Shown: in pieces, positions 45,698-55,231 of the stretch
Numbering within the stretch: the first letter of the stretch is position 1
Layout: each line of letters opens with the position of its first letter
Origin: Methanocellales archaeon
Lineage (GTDB): Archaea > Halobacteriota > UBA148
DNA length: 64,000 nucleotides
Assembly: GCA_028715985.1 (NCBI GenBank)
Contig: JAQUQR010000002.1
Coordinates: forward strand, 133,272-197,271
Reading direction: 5' to 3'
Position numbers and translations under genes: made by a program
Notes under the pieces: generated by a model
What the model saw: only the letters and a program-made list of their open reading frames with translations
What the model was told of the DNA's origin: nothing
Databases searched by the model: none

Positions 45698-47047
45698 ATG
45701 AAGGTAACGATTCCATCAATAATCTCTGGAGATTTAAAAGAAGGCAAAGATAAGTCACTGAAATTCACCACAGAAGAGGTTGAGATCCTATTCCCAGAGA
45801 TTGAAGATGTAGATTTAGAAAAGATCAAATCTTCACCAAAGGATATTCATGAGCTTGCCCTTGATGAGATAATCTCTTTTTACAGCAAAGTCGGTGTACT
45901 ATGGAAAGATAAAGAGTATCCTCTGAGGAAAGATGCCATTGACCTCACATCTAAGGTCACTAGCTATAGCAGAGAGATGATAGAATATGCCTATGACTTA
46001 TCTGCTGAGATGCTTTCTGAGAATTATTTGGAGCATTTGGTGGATGCGGAGTTAAGAGATAAAAAGTTCTTGGACGACTGGATTAAGATAAAGGATGTCC
46101 TTTTTCACGCTCAGCCGAGAGGGAGAGTTTTACATATACTGGCTGGGAATGTCCCCCCTATAGCGGTTATGTCCATGATAAGAGGGAGTCTTACAAAGAA
46201 TGCGAATATACTAAAGCTTCCTAGCGGCGATCCAATAACCTCAACTTATTTTGCGCTGTCTTTTAGGGATGTCGATAAGGAGCATCCAATAACAAGAACT
46301 ACGTCGGTCCTATATTGGGAAGGGGATTCAAAGATTGGTGATGAGCTCATATCCTTATCCAATGCTATTTGTGTTTGGGGAGGCAGAGAGGCCATTGAAT
46401 CTGTAAGAAGGAAGAGTGGTTATAATACTAAACTCCTAGAATTTGGCCCCAGGAGGAGTGTGCAATTGATCGGAAAGGAGGCATTTAAAAACCTGAAAGA
46501 GGTTACAGACAAGGTTGCTCACGATCTTGTATTATATGATCAAGAGGCATGCCATAGCCCTCAATTTGCCTTTGTTGAAGGAAATGGAGAGGAGTTTTGC
46601 AAATCATTGGCCAAGAGTTTGAGAGAAGAGGGGGAAAGATTGCCCAAAGGCTTTGTTGATATAAATAAGCATGCTGAGATAAGCCACGAAAGACTGATAG
46701 CCAAATTTTATGGTGAAAAGGTATTTGAGTCAGAGGGAACGGAATGGACTTTAATAATATCAAAGGATGTAAAAAGAGCACTTAGACATCCTTTAGGCAG
46801 GACGCTGTATCTATTTACCGTTAAGGATTTAAGAGAGGCCTTACCACATATTGACAGCAGTATTCAAAGCGTGGCAGTTTATCCTGAAAAAAGGATAAAG
46901 GAGTTCAGGGATGAGTTGACTTTGAAAGGCGCTGATCGCATAACCCACATTGGAAACATGGGCTACTTTGCACCCGGAGCATCACACGATGGAATTTTTC
47001 CTTTATCTGATTTAGTTAGGTGGGTAGAAATCGACTATAAAGATTAA
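45698..47047 (+). CDS. luxC: LuxC-like acyl reductase
   Basis: A 449-residue NADP-type acyl-CoA or acyl-protein reductase of the LuxC family, related to aldehyde dehydrogenases. Conserved points are the cofactor-side HILAGNVPPIAVMSMI, WEGDSKIGDEL, and the active-site Cys in YDQEACHSPQ (around residue 281). It makes an aldehyde from the acyl group that LuxE supplies, or the reverse. The pair is known from luminous bacteria and from other organisms with non-light roles. Its position after an AOR suggests an aldehyde or acid interconversion. Confidence 0.82.
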   Translation: MKVTIPSIISGDLKEGKDKSLKFTTEEVEILFPEIEDVDLEKIKSSPKDIHELALDEIISFYSKVGVLWKDKEYPLRKDAIDLTSKVTSYSREMIEYAYDLSAEMLSENYLEHLVDAELRDKKFLDDWIKIKDVLFHAQPRGRVLHILAGNVPPIAVMSMIRGSLTKNANILKLPSGDPITSTYFALSFRDVDKEHPITRTTSVLYWEGDSKIGDELISLSNAICVWGGREAIESVRRKSGYNTKLLEFGPRRSVQLIGKEAFKNLKEVTDKVAHDLVLYDQEACHSPQFAFVEGNGEEFCKSLAKSLREEGERLPKGFVDINKHAEISHERLIAKFYGEKVFESEGTEWTLIISKDVKRALRHPLGRTLYLFTVKDLREALPHIDSSIQSVAVYPEKRIKEFRDELTLKGADRITHIGNMGYFAPGASHDGIFPLSDLVRWVEIDYKD

Positions 47048-47454
47048 AAATTTTGATACAAAAAAACCATTAGTCAACAGCGATTTATAGCACTCACCAA
47101 AACCTCAGGTTGCATCAACTTGCCTTTACTCCGCAATATGAGCCGGATATGGGTGTTTTCTATACGGTCTGCTTAGATTCTCATTTAACTTCATCCATAA
47201 CCAGATAAGATTTATTGCGCTTAACAGTATTTCCGATGGTAAAAGTTGTCAACCAATCGACGGTTAGATGTTAAGATAATAAATAATAAGAACAGTTGAG
47301 TAAACTGGCATTCAACGAAACGAATAGAGAAAAGGTTATATGCTCTGTGATGAAACTGAAAGTTCTAATAAAAATACAAAAGTTTAGTTGGAATAGGCTA
47401 ATTAACGTCGCTACTATAATGCACCCAGAGTAAGTATCATAGTGAGATGAAACT
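47048..47454. other. intergenic, no gene seen
   Basis: About 400 bases after luxC and before the radical SAM gene. No gene or RNA is recognised. A sequence AAAAAACC following the luxC stop and nearby T runs may end transcription, and AT-rich stretches from 47280 hold the downstream promoter. Confidence 0.35.
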
Positions 47455-48930
47455 TTGAGGATATTGCTAATAAACCCCGCATACGATGGAAATTGGTTTC
47501 AATTTCACCCGTTGAAGAAGACATTTTCAGTATACGCAAGCGGAGTTTCGCCTCCTCTGGGCCTCTTATACATAGCAACTGTGCTAGAAAATCAAGGCTA
47601 TGAAGTTAGTTTGATAGATAACGACGCTTTAAAATGGTCTGATGAGGAACTATTGGAGTATATAAAAAAAATCCAGCCGGATGTGATCGGATTTAGCATT
47701 TTAAATGCATCCTGTTTTAACGCCCACAGATTGGCAAAGGAGATAAAAGATAGACATCCTGATACAAAAATAATGTACGGGGGCCCATTAGCAACGATAT
47801 ACCCTGAAAGGCTTATGAATAAATACGGTTTTGTGGATTACCTGGTACAGGGAGATGGGGAGTATACAACACTTAATTTGATTAGAGAGCTAGAAAACGA
47901 GCAAAACTTGAAAGATGTCAGGGGATTGGTTTATAGAGAGGACAAAAAACTAGTTTTTAATGAAGCAGCACCCCCAATAAGAGACCTGGATGACTTGCCA
48001 TTTCCAAATAGAAACCTTCTCAAGACGAACTACGACCTTTCCCTATCCTGGGGGGATTTCAAAGTTAGATTTACGGTAGGCAAATATACTGGAATGCTAA
48101 CATCCCGTGGATGCTCCAATTCTTGCAGATTCTGTTACGCCCGATCTAAGCACGACGGATGGCGCGGAAGGTCTGCTAAGAACGTCGTAGACGAGTTGGA
48201 GTTTTTAGATGGCCGGGGCTATAAACACGTTTTTTTTGTAGATGATAATTTTAGCGCAGATAAAAAGAGAGTTTTCGAAATTTGCAAACTAATTAAAGAG
48301 CGTGAACTTGATATCTATTGGAGCGTTGAAATGTCGGTTGAAAATGGGTCATACGAAATGTTCAAAGCGATGAAAGAGGCTGGTTGTGATTCCATTTTGT
48401 TCGGATTTGAAAGCGCAAATCAAAGAATATTGGACTATTACTGCAAGCGCATAACTCCCGAGCTAAGTAGGAAAACCGTTGAGGATGCTAGAAGAGCTGG
48501 CATAAGTTGCATCATAGGCACGTTCCTTTTAGGTGCTCCAGACGAAACCTACGAAGAAGCCAAAAGAACAGTTGATTTCGGATCCTCCTTGGACTTGGAT
48601 GCTTTAATTTTATTTCCCCTGTCTGTAAAGCCAAATACGCCAATTTGGAATGAACTGAAAGAAAAAAGATATCTGACAGATGATTTTATTGAAAAAAGGT
48701 GGGAGGCCCCCCATATAAATATCTATGAGTTAAACAGTAAACTATCGAAAAGAGAGCTGGACACCCTGATAGAAGACGGCTACACGAAGTTCTTGTGGAG
48801 GGGAGAATACTTGGCTAAGCACATTTATAGAAATTTCAGACATAAATTCAGAAGGATATGGATGGCAAAAAATTTGCGAGCGATAGCACCTTTTTTAAAG
48901 GCCAGTTTAAAAACAAGGATGATGAAATGA
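47455..48930 (+). CDS. B12-binding radical SAM protein
   Basis: A 491-residue class B radical SAM protein. The N-terminal cobalamin-binding domain (about 1-170) contains SVYASGVSPPLGLLYIA, DVIGFSILNAS and YGGPLATIYPE; the radical SAM core starts at SRGCSNSCRFCYA (CX3CX2C) and includes LFGFESANQRIL. The C-terminal part is basic and helical. Such enzymes methylate or rearrange unactivated carbons. TTG start. A small membrane protein follows after 58 bases, perhaps as a partner. No substrate can be assigned. Confidence 0.85.
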   Translation: MRILLINPAYDGNWFQFHPLKKTFSVYASGVSPPLGLLYIATVLENQGYEVSLIDNDALKWSDEELLEYIKKIQPDVIGFSILNASCFNAHRLAKEIKDRHPDTKIMYGGPLATIYPERLMNKYGFVDYLVQGDGEYTTLNLIRELENEQNLKDVRGLVYREDKKLVFNEAAPPIRDLDDLPFPNRNLLKTNYDLSLSWGDFKVRFTVGKYTGMLTSRGCSNSCRFCYARSKHDGWRGRSAKNVVDELEFLDGRGYKHVFFVDDNFSADKKRVFEICKLIKERELDIYWSVEMSVENGSYEMFKAMKEAGCDSILFGFESANQRILDYYCKRITPELSRKTVEDARRAGISCIIGTFLLGAPDETYEEAKRTVDFGSSLDLDALILFPLSVKPNTPIWNELKEKRYLTDDFIEKRWEAPHINIYELNSKLSKRELDTLIEDGYTKFLWRGEYLAKHIYRNFRHKFRRIWMAKNLRAIAPFLKASLKTRMMK

Positions 48931-48988
48931 AATAAACACGAAAATGAGCTCGAAAGTTTAAAATAGTACTATTTAAAGAGATATTCAC

Positions 48989-49534
48989 ATGAACGTTAAA
49001 TCGAGATTTAATGTTTTGAGGAATCCTGTTGCCCTGATATCGGCTGTTTTTATCATTTTGTCCATGTGCTTTTACTGGTGGAGAATTTGGTTCGTCGAAA
49101 CGACGGGTGGAATAGGAATTGAAGTCTACCCACATTCTTTAGTTGGTCGCATTCCTGAACCGGAGATGGTACCGGATATTGGGCACAGTTTACAGTGGTT
49201 CTTCGTTGTATTGGTAATCATGATCGTGGTCATCGTCATTGGGAGCTTTTTGAAAAAGAAGATCGGGATACCTTTGATCCTTCTTGCAAGTTCACTGTGT
49301 TTAGCCATACACTACGTCTTTAGGATGAGGCTACAAGCGAGAATAGATAAAGCGGTAGTGAGTAGTATGATAGTACTACCGGATTTACCAATTGAAGGCG
49401 AAATCTTTATGGAGGGATATACCATCGCTACGAATTTCGGACCTGGTTATGATCTCATATTGGTGGCTGGCATAATAGGTATCCTATCCATCATACTTCA
49501 CGACAGAATCAGGATTAACTTGAAAAGGTCTTGA
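48989..49534 (+). CDS. hypothetical four-helix membrane protein
   Basis: A 181-residue protein with about four membrane helices (about 12-32, 66-86, 92-110 and 150-172) and a positively charged C-terminus. Between them lies an outside loop with ETTGGIGIEVYPH. No family is recognised. It lies behind the radical SAM gene with a GAGATATT-type ribosome site and may form an operon with it. Confidence 0.6.
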   Translation: MNVKSRFNVLRNPVALISAVFIILSMCFYWWRIWFVETTGGIGIEVYPHSLVGRIPEPEMVPDIGHSLQWFFVVLVIMIVVIVIGSFLKKKIGIPLILLASSLCLAIHYVFRMRLQARIDKAVVSSMIVLPDLPIEGEIFMEGYTIATNFGPGYDLILVAGIIGILSIILHDRIRINLKRS

Positions 49535-49670
49535 GGTTTTGACTTTATTTTATTTTATTGTAGTATGTTTTTTATGCCTTGCCGCACTCAGAGGTGGCTA
49601 GCATTTATACTAAGCCATCGGAATCGACGAAGCCATTAAAGACTTAGCCCAAACCGCGGAATTTTCCCAT

Positions 49671-51086
49671 TCAAAGGTTATACTTTATCTCGCCTCGAAT
49701 GCCCATGTCTGACCAGGGACAAGCCGCTATGCAATTGGCACAAGACGTACGGTTCATTTGCCAAAAGATGTGGCATTTTACAACGTCGACGGGCCATCTC
49801 AGTAGGCCTGTTCGATTAGAAATGGAAGTAGGTTCAGTGGTGCGCTCTCCGAACTTGATGGCTCCCATAGGGCAGCTTTTGGCGCAGAGGACACATGACT
49901 CGCAGAATCTTTGTATCCTGAATTCGATCGGCTTGTCCGGCTTCAAGGGCAAGTCGGTTAACACCTTGCAGAGCCTAACTCGTGGCCCGAACTCAGGAGT
50001 TATGAGTAGACCGAGCCGCCCAAGTTCCCCCAGGCCGGCGTCAATGGCAAGTGGGATGCTCTGTCCTAGATCATTACCGGCTGGAATGGCGGGATACCCC
50101 AACCCATTAATGTAAGCGGCTAGTGAAGGTGCAATGAAAGCCATCTTAGAGTAGCCGACGCCAGTTGCCGCACTCGCTTCCCACCCCGGAGATTTCTTTA
50201 TATCCTCCCATTTCATTTCGATGGCTATTACTATTGCATATTTGTATGGAGCGTTTAATTCAACATGTTCTTGAGTATTCCTGTCGTAGTAGTGAGAATA
50301 CACCCAGCGCTGGTTAAGTTCACAGATACCAACCAGATCCGCCCCAAGAGACTTAGCCACATACTTAATTCGCTCCGACATCTTTGCCGGATCAGAAACC
50401 GGGAGTTTAACCTTGCTCACTGCTATGTTCCAATCGTAAAGGTCTTTATATTTGAGACCCCCGGGGCCTGCATTGCCACTGGGTCCCGCTTTCCTATGCA
50501 CATACCAACCACTGGTTTGAAATGCATTTCCCTCCAACTCTGCCATATCATCAGATATTACTCTTAAAGGAGCCTCTGCACGTCTCTTTTTGTACTCCTC
50601 ATCCCACACAGATCTGCTAAACACTTCATTCTTCTGATCAAATTGCTCAATTGTCTCTACCACAAAATCATCATAGGTGGGTTTATCGACCTTATTGATG
50701 TAAGTAGGTCTGCCCTCACTCTCCCTTATGGATGTCGGTGTGGGTTGATGTTCTGAGTCAACGTGGACTCTCAAGGCACCCAACGTACTGAACGTCCCAT
50801 CGCAGTATGGACAGGCGTATCTGTTTATTTCTACTTCTTTGACTTCCTCCACTTCCTTAAGTACCTCTACAGGTACTTCTTTTATTACTTCTACAGGTAC
50901 TTCTTTTATTACTTCTATAGGTACTTCTTTTATTACTTCTACAGGTACTTCTACTTCTTTTGGGGGCAATAATAGAGATACGCCTCCAGATCCGACAGCT
51001 ATGCCAGCTACAAATCCACCTGTACCTGCAAGGAGCTCTCTCCTCGTTAACTTTTCAAATTTTTCTTCTTTCTGTTCCTCTGCCAT
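49671..51086 (-). CDS. reductive-dehalogenase-like Tat protein with zinc-finger insert
   Basis: A 471-residue protein most like RdhA, the cobalamin and Fe-S reductive dehalogenase. It has a twin-arginine signal (TRRELLAGTGGF), a spacer of eight-residue EVPVEVIK repeats (about 46-80), a C2H2 zinc-finger-like segment (CPYCDGTF with a later HVDSEH, about 91-112), a core with LVGICELNQRW and two Fe-S motifs, CESCVLCAKSCP (about 395-406) and a split motif ending CANCIAACPW (about 449-458). QueG-like enzymes are the alternative. No small RdhB-type anchor is next to it. GGAGGAA precedes the ATG. Confidence 0.75.
   Translation of the reverse strand: MAEEQKEEKFEKLTRRELLAGTGGFVAGIAVGSGGVSLLLPPKEVEVPVEVIKEVPIEVIKEVPVEVIKEVPVEVLKEVEEVKEVEINRYACPYCDGTFSTLGALRVHVDSEHQPTPTSIRESEGRPTYINKVDKPTYDDFVVETIEQFDQKNEVFSRSVWDEEYKKRRAEAPLRVISDDMAELEGNAFQTSGWYVHRKAGPSGNAGPGGLKYKDLYDWNIAVSKVKLPVSDPAKMSERIKYVAKSLGADLVGICELNQRWVYSHYYDRNTQEHVELNAPYKYAIVIAIEMKWEDIKKSPGWEASAATGVGYSKMAFIAPSLAAYINGLGYPAIPAGNDLGQSIPLAIDAGLGELGRLGLLITPEFGPRVRLCKVLTDLPLKPDKPIEFRIQRFCESCVLCAKSCPMGAIKFGERTTEPTSISNRTGLLRWPVDVVKCHIFWQMNRTSCANCIAACPWSDMGIRGEIKYNL
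50855..50960. repeat. 24-bp in-gene repeat coding EVPVEVIK units
   Basis: About four copies of a 24-base unit containing GGTACTTCTTTTATTACTTC, in frame with the dehalogenase-like gene, encode the repeat EVPVEVIK or EVPIEVIK. It likely forms a rigid stalk between the Tat signal and the zinc-finger segment. Confidence 0.85.
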
Positions 51087-51163
51087 TTTCTGTTCCTCCA
51101 GGACACGCCACCATTATATGAACAAAGCATACTTAATTAGATGAGAATATATGAGCAGTTATG

Positions 51164-51171
51164 TATATATA
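51164..51171 (+). promoter_or_regulatory. TATA box of the ArsR-like gene
   Basis: TATATATA at 51164-51171 ends 27 bases before the ATG at 51198, fitting a leaderless archaeal message. The same interval holds the promoter of the dehalogenase-like gene on the minus strand, so regulator binding here could control both. Confidence 0.4.
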
Positions 51172-51197
51172 AGCCTTCGTGCATACTTGGTTTTAAC

Positions 51198-51548
51198 ATG
51201 AGTGAAGAAAGATTTCTGAAATGCATAGCAGACAATAACAGGAGACAAATCCTATGGTGCCTGGGTGGTAGCGAGAGGTGCGTTAACGACATAATGGAGC
51301 AAACGAATCTGGAACAGACACTTGTTTCATTTCATCTCAAGGCACTTAAGAGATGCGGATTGGTAAAAAGCAGGCGGGACGGAAAGAAAATAATGTACAA
51401 AGTTACTCATAAGGGTGTGATAAGCGCCTTAAAATTTGTTAAAGAAGTAGCTTCAGACGTCAGGGAGTTGAGTTCGTGTGCTGAATGTGAGCCGCCCCAA
51501 CTAAAAAATTCCATTAAAAAGGAATCAATGTCTTTGAGAGATGCCTAG
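51198..51548 (+). CDS. ArsR-family winged-helix regulator
   Basis: A 116-residue winged-helix regulator with DNNRRQILWCLGG, VSFHLKALKRCGLV recognition helix and a KSRRDGKKIMYKV wing. The tail has CAECEPP with two cysteines and two more in the body (CLGG, CVND) that could sense metal, thiol or redox change. The ATG at 51198 suits a leaderless message from the TATA box 27 bases ahead. It is divergent from the reductive-dehalogenase-like gene and is its most likely regulator. Confidence 0.83.
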   Translation: MSEERFLKCIADNNRRQILWCLGGSERCVNDIMEQTNLEQTLVSFHLKALKRCGLVKSRRDGKKIMYKVTHKGVISALKFVKEVASDVRELSSCAECEPPQLKNSIKKESMSLRDA

Positions 51549-51778
51549 AATCTGGGGATTTGGATCGTTTTCAGTGGGACCATGCCTTACATACCCGTAG
51601 CAGTCTAGCTATTATTTAGTAGACATATACCAAATAGATTTTAGAAAAGGCCATTAACACAACAAAACATTTATAGGAGTGATGATTCATATAATCCATG
51701 TCATTAGTATTTCTATTTAACACAGTATAGAATATCATCACATTATATATGCTATGCAAACACAAGGGAGTGACGAAA

Positions 51779-52813
51779 ATGAAGAATAAAATCGGTCTGG
51801 CATCTCTGTCCATCCTTGCGGTGGTTCCTGTCCAGGTTGGGGCTGTAAAGAATTACACGCTTACCGCTTCAGCAGAAAAGAAAGAGGGGCAAATAACAGT
51901 TTCTGGAAAAACAAATCTGCCAGATGGTTGCGTTTTGGGAGTGTTTATCGAAAGACCCTATTGGAGAAAGGGATTGCTTGTTCCATTAGATGCACATGAA
52001 GCTGAACGGATGCTTATAGACACACCCCTTTGGGAAAGGGGAGATGACACCACTTATACGGGACACATGGCTTTCGGAGAGGCAACGGTTGAAAAGGGAA
52101 GCTATGAGGTCAGCTTAACGCCCGATGACGTGGGATGGTACGACAATGCCATAATGCTCATCGAGCTGGGCCTGTGGACGGATTTTGAAAGAATATCTGA
52201 TGATTTGGCAATATCGGTGATTTTTACGCCCAAAAGGGATCAACCGGATTCCGTTTACGCCATTCTGGGCAACAATGCTGAAAATTTGACGGGCGAACAG
52301 GTCGAATTCTCCGGTCATTCCAACATTTTAAAGGCGGAAACGACGTTGAAGGTGCATTTCCTTCCTCCTAGCGCCTATAGGACTACTTCAGCGGAGAAAC
52401 CAACCGTGAAATCCATCGAAATCAGGGACGCCATCGTGGATAATTGGGGGATAGATTCAGAAAGACTGGATATAGCAGATGCTATGGAGATTACAGTATA
52501 TATCAAAGACGAAAACGACAGAGTTATTGACACCAATGGCAAATTAATACTTGAATTATATGAAAGGAAGACCGATGTTCAGGACGGGGAATCAGCCAAG
52601 GGTGAATTGTTGGATAGATGGGAAGAAACCATAAGCGAAAGAGCGATTAAGGGCGAAGCGGGCGAATATAGACTTATGTTGGTATTTTCCAGGGAAATGC
52701 CACTTGTCCATAGCATCTTACAAGCAACGCTGATTACACCAGATGGTAAAAGCTTTGATGCAGTCAAGGATAATATTTCATTGATATATCCCCCATTCCT
52801 AAGTCAAGTGTGA
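51779..52813 (+). CDS. uncharacterised exported protein
   Basis: A 344-residue protein with a signal peptide (KIGLASLSILAVVPVQVGA) and two beta-rich halves, joined near residue 200, that look like immunoglobulin-type or carboxypeptidase-like sandwich domains (TLTASAEKKEGQITVSGKTN; FSGHSNILKAETTLKVHFLP). No enzyme motif is present. GGGAGTGA precedes the ATG at 51779, which is chosen over an earlier start. It may be a surface or binding partner of the redox enzymes around it, but no link is visible. Confidence 0.65.
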   Translation: MKNKIGLASLSILAVVPVQVGAVKNYTLTASAEKKEGQITVSGKTNLPDGCVLGVFIERPYWRKGLLVPLDAHEAERMLIDTPLWERGDDTTYTGHMAFGEATVEKGSYEVSLTPDDVGWYDNAIMLIELGLWTDFERISDDLAISVIFTPKRDQPDSVYAILGNNAENLTGEQVEFSGHSNILKAETTLKVHFLPPSAYRTTSAEKPTVKSIEIRDAIVDNWGIDSERLDIADAMEITVYIKDENDRVIDTNGKLILELYERKTDVQDGESAKGELLDRWEETISERAIKGEAGEYRLMLVFSREMPLVHSILQATLITPDGKSFDAVKDNISLIYPPFLSQV

Positions 52814-53090
52814 TTAACTAGTGCCTCGTTCTGATAAGGTTTCATTAATCCTCGTTCTGATAATTAATATTTGTCCCTAAATGAATGAGCGGGGAAGGGT
52901 GTTCTCGACAAGAGCAGAGCGCCTGAAATCGACCGATAACCGATACTACCTGACAGGCAGGATTTTTCTTGATTGAAAGTGGTGTACATCAAAAACATCG
53001 GCATGGCTAAAAGACAGGACAGGAAGGAGTAATCGCACCATTGAAATTTGAACAGGACAGTGGATTCTGACTATTCGAGTTGTTTTGAAT

Positions 53091-53738
53091 TCAGTAAAAC
53101 ATCGTCAACAGTTCTTTGTCTATGTCCAGTATTCCAGAAGTCATTTTTGACGCCCCCAAATAGAATTCATTCTCAGTTTCGCTTTCAATCTCATCGCACA
53201 AGCCAGGGACCCAGTTCAAGACATGCTCATTTATAAAATCTCTTTGAAAATTGAAGCTAGCTTCGGATTCTTCCGCATTCAAGCTCAGCAGGGTTTTACG
53301 CATGCCCTTACACAGGTGGGTTACGAACTCACATTCAACAGCTATGTGGTCCTCTTCTTTCGGAAAGTCTTCCGGAATCGTCCAGCCCCTTTTTTCATAT
53401 ACGTCTCGTAAATCGTGCAAGATGCCATCAGATTTTGTGATATAGCGCCTTTCCAGCGCTTTGATCTTCTCTCCAAAAAGGTCCCTGTACTCCCTGGAAA
53501 GTAATTCCCTTAACTCTTTTTCATCGGAAAATGTCTCGACGAAATCGCATATCTGCACATATCCTTCCATGAAATCATTTTCTTCGCCCTTCTCCTCTCT
53601 GTATTGTTTGAAAAAATCTTGGGTAATGCCATACAGAAGTTTGGAGGATGGCTCTCCCTTGAAGATTTCTGCTACAAATTTGTACATATGCATCCTTACA
53701 CCAACTATATAGAAGATGTTTTGAGGAATTTTTGACAT
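53091..53738 (-). CDS. TorD/NarJ-like redox enzyme chaperone
   Basis: A 215-residue all-helical protein of the TorD family, which binds the Tat signal of redox enzymes and keeps them inside until cofactor is in. The early YREEKGEENDFMEG and EYRDLFGEK match the pattern of this group, with DHIAVECEFVTHL the conserved E-x2-F-x2-L helix. It lies 16 bases after the ferredoxin/HdrA fusion on the same strand and downstream of the third AOR operon. Likely clients are the Tat ferredoxin at 57289 or the dehalogenase-like protein at 49671. Confidence 0.75.
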   Translation of the reverse strand: MSKIPQNIFYIVGVRMHMYKFVAEIFKGEPSSKLLYGITQDFFKQYREEKGEENDFMEGYVQICDFVETFSDEKELRELLSREYRDLFGEKIKALERRYITKSDGILHDLRDVYEKRGWTIPEDFPKEEDHIAVECEFVTHLCKGMRKTLLSLNAEESEASFNFQRDFINEHVLNWVPGLCDEIESETENEFYLGASKMTSGILDIDKELLTMFY

Positions 53739-53754
53739 TGAAATCGACCTCTTT

Positions 53755-55161
53755 TTACTTTACGATGTCAGTCACAAACAACTTTGAGACTTTTATAACT
53801 TTCTCCAGTTCAATCGAACTGTTGGGACACTTTTTGACACATGCCCCGCAACCGATGCAAAATCCATGATCGAAAATAAGTTTGCCGTCCTCGATCTTCA
53901 GGGCATTGGTCAAACATGCCCTTGTACAATCTCCGCAGAGGTCACAAGTCTCCTCATCGATTTTGATAAAACCGAAGGGCAATAAATCTCCCCTTAGGTC
54001 TCCATCCTTAAGAACGCTTTTTAACATCAAAAGCAGGTCTTCTCGCTTATTCCCTAAAAATTCCCCTACCCTGGTTATATTTAAACGGTCCATGGAATTG
54101 ATTTTTTCGAAAAAATTGATCATGTGTTCATGAAGTTTATTTGAGTCTCTGGAGGTACTTCTGAAGACAGAAAGCCTTTCTTCAAGACACGTTTTTTCGA
54201 AGACGCTTTTAAAAGTCCTCTCTAGATTCACAATGTATTCTTTAGAACCTTTTTCACATGGATCACAACCACATAAAAGGATACCTTGCGAGCCCAAAAC
54301 AAAACTCATCAAAATGTGGTTGAGGTTAATTTGACTCAGACATGAAACTGGTACGGGAAGGATATCTGCCGGATAATTAAGCTTTTTTAACCCAATTCTA
54401 TCTAATGTAATCTTCGCGAGGTTGTCGCAAACAAATAAGATTATTGGCATTCCTATCAGGCGCTTGGAAGAGAATGGCTTCTTCTTTACAAAACTCGTTA
54501 GCATGGATTTTATGTTTCTCTCGATATTCCCTTGATTCTTGGAAGTCAGCAGTCCGAGCGGACAGACAGATATACAGATCTCACAGCCGTTGCACAACTC
54601 GGGATCTATGGATAACCCACTCGATATTGCTCCATGTGGGCAGCTATCGATGCATATGGAACAGGAGTCGAACCTGTAACCTGGGCAGGATTCCACCCTG
54701 CCAAAAATTACTAAGTCTTCCACTCGCCTCAAGCCAAGAACCACCACGATCTCTTTTAGGTCTTCACCCGGCTCAAAATCCCTTCTGTTTTCAACGTTCA
54801 TCATCTCCTTAAATATCAGTCTTTTAGCTTTTTCCGTAGCTTCAGATTTGTCTTTATGAACCCACCCGGACATCTCCCTAATATCAACGAGAGATAGGTT
54901 CTCCTTTGGGAAATGACTGTATCTTAGAATGTCGTCGAACAAAGTCTTGTTTGAACAACCAGCTATAATGAGATGGTCAGGATTCTTTCTTAGACGGTAA
55001 TGAATCTCACTTAGCCCATCGATATTGCATAGGCTATTGCTCGTGATCGCATTTACAACCCCTTTATCCATCATGGACTTGGATATGGACCTAAAATTCA
55101 AGGGGAGACTTTTATCACAGGAGCAGAGAAGTAAGACGATTTCCTTTTTTATATCAGTCAT
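53755..55161 (-). CDS. HdrA-like N-terminus/MvhD/ferredoxin fusion
   Basis: A 468-residue electron-transfer protein. Residues 1-150 match the HdrA N-terminal part (LLLCSCDKSLP, IIAGCSNKTLF, IREMSGWVHKDKSEATEKA). Then two [4Fe-4S] motifs (CSICIDSCPHG, CNGCEICISVCP), an MvhD/FlpD-like domain (about 245-330; ILFVCDN, PVPVSCLSQI, GILLCGCDPCEKGS), a linker, and two more clusters (CDLCGDCTRACL, CIGCGACVKKCP). The FAD domain of HdrA is missing. Such proteins move electrons between heterodisulfide reductase or hydrogenase-type partners and other enzymes. It is the start of a two-gene unit with the TorD-like gene. Confidence 0.8.
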   Translation of the reverse strand: MTDIKKEIVLLLCSCDKSLPLNFRSISKSMMDKGVVNAITSNSLCNIDGLSEIHYRLRKNPDHLIIAGCSNKTLFDDILRYSHFPKENLSLVDIREMSGWVHKDKSEATEKAKRLIFKEMMNVENRRDFEPGEDLKEIVVVLGLRRVEDLVIFGRVESCPGYRFDSCSICIDSCPHGAISSGLSIDPELCNGCEICISVCPLGLLTSKNQGNIERNIKSMLTSFVKKKPFSSKRLIGMPIILFVCDNLAKITLDRIGLKKLNYPADILPVPVSCLSQINLNHILMSFVLGSQGILLCGCDPCEKGSKEYIVNLERTFKSVFEKTCLEERLSVFRSTSRDSNKLHEHMINFFEKINSMDRLNITRVGEFLGNKREDLLLMLKSVLKDGDLRGDLLPFGFIKIDEETCDLCGDCTRACLTNALKIEDGKLIFDHGFCIGCGACVKKCPNSSIELEKVIKVSKLFVTDIVK

Positions 55162-55231
55162 AAATAAAAAAAAGAGTTACCCGGTCTCCAAGGGGAGACT
55201 GGGTTTTCGTGCATTCATTGCGTCTATTTAT

